From Tragulus kanchil (lineage: Eukaryota; Chordata; Mammalia; Artiodactyla; Tragulidae), in the NCBI GenBank assembly GCA_022376925.1, contig JAIOJX010000030.1, positions 167,535,084-167,599,083 of the forward strand: a DNA stretch of 64,000 bases, written 5' to 3'. Shown here piece after piece: positions 55,745 to 64,000 of this stretch. Each line of letters starts with the position of its first letter. Within the stretch, counting starts at the first letter, position 1. The notes under the pieces were generated by a model. That model was not told the origin of the DNA and did no database searches. It was given only the letters and a program-made list of their open reading frames with translations. The position numbers were made by a program, and so were the translations under genes.

Positions 55745-56370
55745 CCTGTGCTCAGCAAGCTCCGTGGCTGCCCTAAGCCCTAGGAGAAGGTCCACGCTCC
55801 CTAGAATGGTGTTTAGTGAGGCTCACATTCTGGCCTTCACCCGCTTGATCCGCATCACTTACCCTCCACCCAGAAATCCGTGCCTCTGTACCTTTCACCA
55901 CCTCGTCTCTTCACCTGGAAATCCTTGCCTTTTCGCTGTTCATTGGATAAATATCAGAGAGCTCATATCATGTAAGAATTTAATTGACAGAAATTGTCTT
56001 GCTGAAAGACATTTTAGACACTGCCGGTGATGCTGAGAGATTCTGGTATCACACGTGCACTAGAATACACTGGATGTAAGTTTTTTATCTTTTAGACCAA
56101 CCCTGGAACATCCCTCCTCTAAAAAGACATGCTTACGGTGTACCATTCATCCTGCAGGACTGGTAGACACATTGCCTCCCCGCTGAGGTGTCCCTCGGTG
56201 CCCTGGGCGGAGTTAGCTGTTCTCACCTCTGTGTTCGTATAACAATTTGTCTCTCTTCTAGCACTGCCCCATCGCATGATGATTACCTATTGTAGGTAGA
56301 CGGATAGATCCTTGTGGGGAGGAAGAGTGTCTTACTCAGCTTTGTACTTGCCTGATTTCCCCCTCCCCAA
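55745..56370 (+). mobile_element. L2 LINE 3' region
   Basis: The order 'cacgctccctagaatgg', 'cattctggccttcacccgc', 'cctctgtacctttcacc', 'aaatccttgccttttcgc', 'gagttagctgttctcacctc', 'aacaatttgtctctcttc' and 'gaagagtgtcttactcagc' follows the L2 3' part. It is old and diverged. The second copy is at 56876-57501. Confidence 0.6.
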
Positions 56371-56875
56371 CCCATGCCAGCATGGTAGCTGGAACCTTAA
56401 AGGGGATCGACTAGGATGGGTGCATGGATATGGGATGAATGCAGACCCAATGTAAGGACTCGGAGGCAAGTAGTTTTTCTAGAGGTGATCTCAGGAAGCA
56501 GTAATTAGGCCGGAAAGAAAAAGAGTCAATGAAGGGTGCACAGATGAGCACGTTGCCTTGGCAGGGGAACCTGGGAGCTTTATCCCGCCCACTGGGGACT
56601 CCTGAGAAGGAACTTCTAAAATAGAATCATTAAAAATTCTGAATTTAAATCCGAGAAGGCAGAAAAATAGATTTTTTTTTAAAGCAAGAATTAAGTACAG
56701 GAAATAGTTATGAATATGAGTCGTTAATCCAGTTAATGTCAATAATCACTTTAAACATGACTCATCTAAATACACCAATTAAAACAAGAGTTTTCTCCAA
56801 AAGAGACCCAATTATATATGTTGTCTGCAAAGGACCAGTTTAAGTGTTTTGAAAGATCCCTCTAGAGCCGTGACT

Positions 56876-57501
56876 CCTGTGCTCAGCAAGCTCCGTGGCT
56901 GCCCTAAGCCCTAGGAGAAGGTCCACGCTCCCTAGAATGGTGTTTAGTGAGGCTCACATTCTGGCCTTCACCCGCTTGATCCGCATCACTTACCCTCCAC
57001 CCAGAAATCCGTGCCTCTGTACCTTTCACCACCTCGTCTCTTCACCTGGAAATCCTTGCCTTTTCGCTGTTCATTGGATAAATATCAGAGAGCTCATATC
57101 ATGTAAGAATTTAATTGACAGAAATTGTCTTGCTGAAAGACATTTTAGACACTGCCGGTGATGCTGAGAGATTCTGGTATCACACGTGCACTAGAATACA
57201 CTGGATGTAAGTTTTTTATCTTTTAGACCAACCCTGGAACATCCCTCCTCTAAAAAGACATGCTTACGGTGTACCATTCATCCTGCAGGACTGGTAGACA
57301 CATTGCCTCCCCGCTGAGGTGTCCCTCGGTGCCCTGGGCGGAGTTAGCTGTTCTCACCTCTGTGTTCGTATAACAATTTGTCTCTCTTCTAGCACTGCCC
57401 CATCGCATGATGATTACCTATTGTAGGTAGACGGATAGATCCTTGTGGGGAGGAAGAGTGTCTTACTCAGCTTTGTACTTGCCTGATTTCCCCCTCCCCA
57501 A
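56876..57501 (+). mobile_element. L2 LINE 3' region (second copy)
   Basis: This is the same L2 as at 55745-56370, shifted by 1131 bases. Confidence 0.6.
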
Positions 57502-57750
57502 CCCATGCCAGCATGGTAGCTGGAACCTTAAAGGGGATCGACTAGGATGGGTGCATGGATATGGGATGAATGCAGACCCAATGTAAGGACTCGGAGGCAA
57601 GTAGTTTTTCTAGAGGTGATCTCAGGAAGCAGTAATTAGGCCGGAAAGAAAAAGAGTCAATGAAGGGTGCACAGATGAGCACGTTGCCTTGGCAGGGGAA
57701 CCTGGGAGCTTTATCCCGCCCACTGGGGACTCCCTGAGAAGGAACTTCTA

Positions 57751-58711
57751 GAGCATGACTCAAGGGGGTCTCACAGCTAGCTAAAGAGCAAGGCCCCATC
57801 CGTAGGTGTGACTGCCCTACTCCCCAGCATTCTTGGTTCCCCCCTCCCCCCTCATTGCAGCTGAAAGACTTCCTGTGGGAAAAAGCCCTCAGGCAGGGCC
57901 TCAGCAGCATCTACTACCAGTGTGAACTCATCAGTAGGTGAGCCATCAGTAATCTCAGGCTTTAGAGTGAGACGGTTTCACCACGCTCATCCAGATGTGG
58001 GCACGTTGCTTTCATTGACATGGTCGACAGTTACTCTCTTATGTGCTACTGGAAGCAAGGCGCTTTGCCCGCTGCTTGGTTACAGTTGATGGGCGTAGAG
58101 TCCTCCTCCCCTTTCCCCCCTGAGGGGTCAGTGTGCCTCTCCCTCTGACCCAGGTGGCCTGTGCCAGGGTTATTTTCCTGGTGTAGCTTCATGCTGTACT
58201 GAGCAGAGTGAAAGTCTGGTCCCTTCAGTCTCGAGGTCCTTCCCACCCACATAAAGATTCCAAGAACAGGAAGGAGTGTCCAACAGGGAGTCACAGCCCA
58301 AGCATCCTCTTAGAAATGGCAGATGGGCTGCCACGCGGATGTCCAGGGAGGAAGTGCCGTTTTGTTGGAACGAAGCTGGATGGCTTTGTTGATTTTCCTC
58401 CTAGATTCGGTGGTCTTTCCAGCTGTGTAGAATATACGTAAGGGGGAGATAAAGAGTCATTTGAGGTGGGGGAGGGAAAAGAGCTGTCGAAGAGCTGATA
58501 ATAGAATTGCTGGGTTGAGGCATCTTCTATTGTTTTGTTTGTCTTTTGCATTTGAGGATACCAGAGAGGGAGGCTTGGAAGTGTTACTTGAAAAGGAATT
58601 CTTTTTAGCTTTTAGCAGAAAATCCAGTGTTGCTGTGACTGCATTGTTCTTGTGAGTAACTGGAAACAACTCTTCATAGGAGGGCCCTAGACAGGGAAGA
58701 TCAAACCACAG
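57751..58711. other. Unassigned unique sequence
   Basis: No gene or repeat is recognised. Minus-strand frames at 58046-58294 and 58291-58551 show no known motif. Confidence 0.45.
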
Positions 58712-60979
58712 TGGGTTCTCAGCCCCCAGTCCCAGAGAGCATCTGAGGTGGATAGGAACTTCCTTCCGAAGACATAGGCATCCTAACTAAATAGGACATG
58801 GAAGAAAGAGAGCCTGAGACTGGGCTTTTTGTTTGGGATGCTCTCTGGGAAGCAGGAAGGAGTGAGGGGAGGAGCCAATGAGGATGTGGTTTATTTGGAG
58901 GACTCTCTGCACCTGATAGTGAGGGGAGCTCTGGAGCACTATCCATCAGGCAGGAGGGCAGCTTTGTCATGCTGTGTCATTTAGTCGTTGCTCAGGTTTG
59001 TGGGGGTCAGGATGACTTGTAACCATGGGGGAGGCTGAGGTGGGGGATGGCTCCTATTCTTCAGGCTGGGGCCGGGTTGGGGCCGGAGCAGGCACCACTC
59101 ACAGCATCTGGGGGTCAGGTGCATTTGTGCCATGACAGAATCTGCCTGAGGTACCAAAAGCATCCACCATAGAAGGAAATACCAGCTTCAGCCTGTCTGT
59201 GTCCACGTGAATTGCTGGCCCTGGAAAACCCATCTAAGCTCACCATGAACTAAGATTTATTGTGCGCTCCTTGGCATTAACACTACTGGCTCCCAGCTTG
59301 TCATAAAAGATGTTTTTTTCGCTGCCTGATCTCAGTTCTCTATGGGTACGTATATGCTCTTCTAGGTACTTCCCATCCATTAGATTCTGATATTTTAATT
59401 ATTCTAATCAATAACAAGACTATTTGGCTCCATCGAACTCTCCATGTTGAAATGTATGTTTCTCAGCCTGTGCTTCTGTGTGCCTGGGTCTTAAAATTAA
59501 CCCATTGAGGACTAGACCCAGGGGAAAAAAATAAAACACTACTTTTCTAAACCCAAATAGAACCAGATCCAAATCTTTGAACTGGAACGTGAATCTGAAA
59601 CAGAAATCAGAAGCTATACTTTCCAAACGACTGAAACAAAGAAAAGCCTGGATATCAACATCGGCTCAAAACTGAATGTGATTTGTGCTGCAGTTTTGTT
59701 TGGCCTGAGTCACTTGTGGATGTTCGTTCTCCGATGGGCAGCTAGTCTGGCTCTGCCATGATGTAGCCACCTCAGTCCTGCTCACTCACCGTCTCCTCCT
59801 TTACCTTTATAATGATCCCTTGAAGGTGGAGGAGGAAGGGCAGGATGGGTTCTCAGCCCCCAGTCCCAGAGAGCATCTGAGGTGGATAGGAACTTCCTTC
59901 CAGACATAGGCATCCTAACTAAATAGGACATGGAAGAAAGAGAGCCTGAGACTGGGCTTTTTGTTTGGGATGCTCTCTGGGAAGCAGGAAGGAGTGAGGG
60001 GAGGAGCCAATGAGGATGTGGTTTATTTGGAGGACTCTCTGCACCTGATAGTGAGGGGAGCTCTGGAGCACTATCCATCAGGCAGGAGGGCAGCTTTGTC
60101 ATGCTGTGTCATTTAGTCGTTGCTCAGGTTTGTGGGGGTCAGGATGACTTGTAACCATGGGGGAGGCTGAGGTGGGGGATGGCTCCTATTCTTCAGGCTG
60201 GGGCCGGGTTGGGGCCGGAGCAGGCACCACTCACAGCATCTGGGGGTCAGGTGCATTTGTGCCATGACAGAATCTGCCTGAGGTACCAAAAGCATCCACC
60301 ATAGAAGGAAATACCAGCTTCAGCCTGTCTGTGTCCACGTGAATTGCTGGCCCTGGAAAACCCATCTAAGCTCACCATGAACTAAGATTTATTGTGCGCT
60401 CCTTGGCATTAACACTACTGGCTCCCAGCTTGTCATAAAAGATGTTTTTTTCGCTGCCTGATCTCAGTTCTCTATGGGTACGTATATGCTCTTCTAGGTA
60501 CTTCCCATCCATTAGATTCTGATATTTTAATTATTCTAATCAATAACAAGACTATTTGGCTCCATCGAACTCTCCATGTTGAAATGTATGTTTCTCAGCC
60601 TGTGCTTCTGTGTGCCTGGGTCTTAAAATTAACCCATTGAGGACTAGACCCAGGGGAAAAAAATAAAACACTACTTTTCTAAACCCAAATAGAACCAGAT
60701 CCAAATCTTTGAACTGGAACGTGAATCTGAAACAGAAATCAGAAGCTATACTTTCCGAAACGACTGAAACAAAGAAAAGCCTGGATATCAACATCGGCTC
60801 AAAACTGAATGTGATTTGTGCTGCAGTTTTGTTTGGCCTGAGTCACTTGTGGATGTTCGTTCTCCGATGGGCAGCTAGTCTGGCTCTGCCATGATGTAGC
60901 CACCTCAGTCCTGCTCACTCACCGTCTCCTCCTTTACCTTTATAATGATCCCCTTGAAGGTGGAGGAGGAAGGGCAGGA
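58712..60979. repeat. Tandem pair 20 (about 1.13 kb unit)
   Basis: Copy 1 is 58712-59845 and copy 2 is 59846-60979, offset 1134 falling to 1132, with no filler. Near its left edge copy 2 has 'cttccagacatagg' for 'cttccgaagacatagg'. At its right edge copy 1 has 'gatcccttgaagg' for 'gatccccttgaagg'. I recognise no repeat or gene inside. Confidence 0.95.
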
Positions 60980-61398
60980 GGATGCTATTCTAGAATCTGC
61001 TGAAGGTGTAGACAGGAAGAGTCCCCAGGAAGAAATGACTGCAGACTGCAGCAGACTTTCCTGCTTGTTTTCCCTGCTCATGAAAGAACAAAATTCACTC
61101 AGCTTCATGACTGCCCTGCCTGCCTCTCTTCTCTTCGTCCTTTGTTCCCGTAAGCAAACCGTAGTGAAGTAATGTGGGCATTGGCCACAAACATATTCAG
61201 TTCTAGGCATCGTCCAGGAAGCTGAGGCGGAACCATCTTTTGTGACTTGGTTCCAAGTGCAGCTTCAGGGCCCGCTGATCATTTGCAGGCAGGCGGGAAG
61301 GCCGCCTTGGCTGCATTTTCCCTAGGACGTCCGAACTGCATTCAGCCCGCGACTGGCAATCACGCGCGGCTCCCCAGGGCGACCAGGGGACACGGGGC
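60980..61398. other. Unassigned sequence, GC-rich at its right end
   Basis: The part 61200-61398 is relatively CpG-rich (gcgggaaggccgcc, cgcgcggctccccagggcg). No exon or promoter element is evident. Tandem pair 21 starts at its right edge. Confidence 0.4.
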
Positions 61399-63562
61399 CT
61401 GCTGTTCATTTAGGGGTCTGGCAGGAGCCTGTCGATTCTTTTATGATGCTGTTTAAAGATGAGCTTCCCCCTCTTTTCTCTGAAATATTTGCTTACATAC
61501 ATTTTCTCACTTTTCTTTCCGTCTTCCCACCCTTCCCACATACACACACAGAAATAGCTCCACTTCACTAGAGTGGCAGGCTCCGAGCTCTCCGGGTGGG
61601 GCTGCGGAAGCCCGTGGTCTCTTCCTGAAGCTGGCAAATGGCCGGGGAGGCTGAGGGGGCTCTGGCCTCGAACCAAGGACGTAATTACTGACATGCTTAA
61701 CATCCATCCACTCTTTTCCTGCAAAGGGCTCTCTGCTAATGAGGTAATCCACCACACAGGTCTCATTCTGTGCGTGGCGGGGGGTGGAGGATCGGGGGAG
61801 ACGGTGTGGAGAGAGAGCAAGAGCCACAGAGAGAGAGAATGGGACCCAAAGATTCAAAGCCTCAGAAATGGGCTCCAATAGCCCTTGGGAAGATTGGTGA
61901 AACGTATGAGCAAAAGTGTAAGCCCTCTGACCTGGCCGGAATCCAGACTTAACTTCCTACACTCAAAGCCCCTATTATGTCACCAAAATCTCTCCTAGGC
62001 AAAAAAAAAAAAAAAAGATTAAATATATGAACTCTAAAATTAAATTCAGAGAGTTCTAAGCCCTGATTAGAGACTCATGCTCTGATCTAAGGCATGTGCT
62101 AAATGACATCTGAGGCCCAATAATTCCATGAGAGGCACTTGGGGACACTGAGTACAGTCAGGTCATGGTGCCAGTGCACATGCAAATGTTCACAGGGTCC
62201 AGGTGCATGATAAAGTGAGTGATGTGGGCTGAGTGGGGACCATGGTGAATGGGGAGACCCTGGGCCAACTGAAGAAAGCACCTGCCGATTGCCCCAGCTA
62301 AGTGTAGCCACATGTAGAATTGTGGCCAGGGCTGCCAAAAGGCAGTTTTGTTCAGCAGGAGCCAGAAATTCAAAATTTTATACGAAATCACTGATTTTTG
62401 GTTTTTGGCCACTTCTATTGGTCTTTCATTTATTTCCATCTTTGTTCTTTGGCCCGTGTGGGCCTCCCATCGCTACGACATTCAGGCGCTGCTGTTCATT
62501 TAGGTCTGGCAGGAGCCTGTCGATTCTTTTATGATGCTGTTTAAAGATGAGCTTCCCCCTCTTTTCTCTGAAATATTTGCTTACATACATTTTCTCACTT
62601 TTCTTTCCGTCTTCCCACCCTTCCCACATACACACACAGAAATAGCTCCACTTCACTAGAGTGGCAGGCTCCGAGCTCTCCGGGTGGGGCTGCGGAAGCC
62701 CGTGGTCTCTTCCTGAAGCTGGCAAATGGCCGGGGAGGCTGAGGGGGCTCTGGCCTCGAACCAAGGACGTAATTACTGACATGCTTAACATCCATCCACT
62801 CTTTTCCTGCAAAGGGCTCTCTGCTAATGAGGTAATCCACCACACAGGTCTCATTCTGTGCGTGGCGGGGGGTGGAGGATCGGGGGAGACGGTGTGGAGA
62901 GAGAGCAAGAGCCACAGAGAGAGAGAATGGGACCCAAAGATTCAAAGCCTCAGAAATGGGCTCCAATAGCCCTTGGGAAGATTGGTGAAACGTATGAGCA
63001 AAAGTGTAAGCCCTCTGACCTGGCCGGAATCCAGACTTAACTTCCTACACTCAAAGCCCCTATTATGTCACCAAAATCTCTCCTAGGCAAAAAAAAAAAA
63101 AAAAAGATTAAATATATGAACTCTAAAATTAAATTCAGAGAGTTCTAAGCCCTGATTAGAGACTCATGCTCTGATCTAAGGCATGTGCTAAATGACATCT
63201 GAGGCCCAATAATTCCATGAGAGGCACTTGGGGACACTGAGTACAGTCAGGTCATGGTGCCAGTGCACATGCAAATGTTCACAGGGTCCAGGTGCATGAT
63301 AAAGTGAGTGATGTGGGCTGAGTGGGGACCATGGTGAATGGGGAGACCCTGGGCCAACTGAAGAAAGCACCTGCCGATTGCCCCAGCTAAGTGTAGCCAC
63401 ATGTAGAATTGTGGCCAGGGCTGCCAAAAGGCAGTTTTGTTCAGCAGGAGCCAGAAATTCAAAATTTTATACGAAATCACTGATTTTTGGTTTTTGGCCA
63501 CTTCTATTGGTCTTTCATTTATTTCCATCTTTGTTCTTTGGCCCGTGTGGGCCTCCCATCGC
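61399..63562. repeat. Tandem pair 21 (about 1.07 kb unit)
   Basis: Copy 1 is 61399-62473 and copy 2 is 62489-63562, offset 1090 falling to 1088, with filler 62474-62488. Copy 2 starts with 'cattta' plus 'ggtctgg' for 'ggggtctgg'. Copy 1 stops inside an inverted SINE at 'cctcccatcgc'; the SINE is complete only after copy 2. Confidence 0.95.
62401..62473 (-). mobile_element. Young CHR-like SINE, cut by the tandem junction
   Basis: This is the first 73 bases of the element that is complete at 63489-63744. The break is the tandem junction, not a natural end. Confidence 0.88.
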
Positions 63563-63744
63563 AGTGGCCTCTGTTGTCGCAGAGCACCAGCTCTGAGCGC
63601 ATGTGCTCCAGAGCTCCGGCTTGGTAATTGGACACATCGGTCCAGCCGCTCCGCGGCACATGGGATCTTCCCAGGCCAGGGATTGAACCGGTGCCCCTTG
63701 CACTGCAAGACGGTGTCCTTACCCACTGGACCACCAGGGAAACC
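63489..63744 (-). mobile_element. Young CHR-like SINE with perfect 17-bp target duplication
   Basis: Inverted order: 'ggccacttctattggtc', 'catctttgttctttggcc', 'gcagagcaccagctctg', 'cagccgctccgcggcac', 'cccaggccagggattg' and 'ggaccaccagggaaacc'. The 17-base duplication cgaaatcactgattttt is perfect (63472-63488 and 63745-63761), which suggests a recent insertion. Confidence 0.94.
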
Positions 63745-63889
63745 CGAAATCACTGATTTTTAAGTACTGTGTCTAAATTAAAAAACAAACAAACAAAAAA
63801 CCCGTCTAGGCCAAGGAACACATCAGTTGTGAGCTGGTTTGCCTGAAGCCTCTAAGACAATTCCCTTAAGTGAATTAAAAGCTTCACAT

Positions 63890-64000
63890 GGTCCAGTGGG
63901 TAAGGACACCGCCTTGCAGTGCAAGGGACGCCGGTTCGATCCCTGTTCTGGGAAGATCCCACGTGCCGCGGAGCGGCTGGACCGATGTGTCCAATTACTG
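63890..64000 (+). mobile_element. Young CHR-like SINE, running off the window end
   Basis: It starts at 'catggtccagtgggtaagg', missing the usual 'ggcttccctgg' head, with A box tggtccagtgg, B box 'ggttcgatccctg' and the body 'gccgcggagcggctgg'. The right part lies beyond the window. Confidence 0.88.

Larger units (their letters stand above)
55484..57750. repeat. Tandem pair 19 (about 1.13 kb unit)
   Basis: Copy 1 is 55484-56618 and copy 2 is 56615-57750, offset 1131, joined over the shared bases TCTA. Copy 2 starts with mismatches ('cattaaaaattctg' against 'cattcaaaatgctg'), and copy 1 ends with a lost C ('gactcctgag' against 'gactccctgag'). The first 80 bases occur three times (54367, 55484, 56615). 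Confidence 0.95.

Noticed and set aside
2312..63562. The 1.1-kb pairs as a novel satellite, amplified gene array or programmed duplication system
   Set aside because: The units have unrelated sequences, there are exactly two copies each, edges show consensus-type errors, and neighbouring units share edges. An assembly cause fits every observation better.
1..64000. Endogenous retrovirus or other viral gene
   Set aside because: I saw no LTR pair, primer-binding site, or gag, pol or env-like frame. The only reverse-transcriptase-related remnants are L1 and BovB tails.

Overview
The window is mammalian nuclear DNA, not bacterial or viral. I find no protein-coding exon that I can support. The interspersed repeats place it in a ruminant artiodactyl: BovB (RTE) LINE 3' ends, Bov-tA SINEs, many tRNA-Glu-derived SINEs of the CHR (Cetacea-Hippopotamidae-Ruminantia) type, old L1, L2 and MIR pieces, and a Tigger1 DNA transposon. 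One CHR-like subfamily, with a head reading TGGTCCAGTGGGTA and a body ending near 'gccaaagaacaaagacgg', accounts for eight independent insertions, more than Bov-tA. That balance may point away from cattle and sheep toward another ruminant lineage, but this is a weak inference.

The dominant structure is a series of 21 head-to-tail direct duplications of about 1.02-1.18 kb, running from 2.3 kb to 63.6 kb. Each has two copies, nearly identical by eye, and none is related to the repeats or sequence content it covers. The pairs (copy 1 start / copy 2 start) are 2312/3399, 6109/7202, 8200/9302, 11511/12638, 14410/15501, 16678/17807, 18887/19973, 20946/22028, 24379/25554, 27451/28555, 29425/30553, 33500/34549, 35358/36466, 38487/39602, 40689/41787, 42565/43645, 48035/49184, 53358/54474, 55484/56615, 58712/59846 and 61399/62489. 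Where two pairs lie close together the shared edge occurs three times, as expected of overlapping tiles laid end to end. Differences between copies cluster at the ends facing the junction and are mostly homopolymer contractions. Several junctions carry short garbled filler. I read this as an assembly artefact: neighbouring consensus units sharing about 1.1 kb were concatenated instead of merged. About 23 kb of the 64 kb is therefore probably redundant, leaving roughly 40.7 kb of locus.

Layout after mentally collapsing the pairs: 1-1.4 kb unassigned; 1.4-5.1 kb MIR, CHR-like SINE, L1 and a young SINE; 5.3-5.7 kb BovB; 5.7-14 kb mostly unassigned with L2, MIR, CHR and Bov-tA pieces; 14-17 kb a CHR-like SINE nested in Bov-tA; 17-19 kb L1 3' end; 19-29 kb unassigned sequence with several SINEs; 29.4-32.5 kb L1, L2 and a Tigger1 invaded by two SINEs; 32.5-37.6 kb mainly unassigned; 37.7-40.9 kb L1, then an L2 broken by a CHR SINE and a BovB; 41-45 kb unassigned then L1; 45-53 kb unassigned with MIRs, BovB, a young SINE and an artiodactyl L1; 53-64 kb a CpG-rich patch, Bov-tA, L2 and two young SINEs. 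Nothing acts as an operon or pathway. The window is intergenic or intronic DNA whose most informative signals are transposon nesting and the assembly signature.
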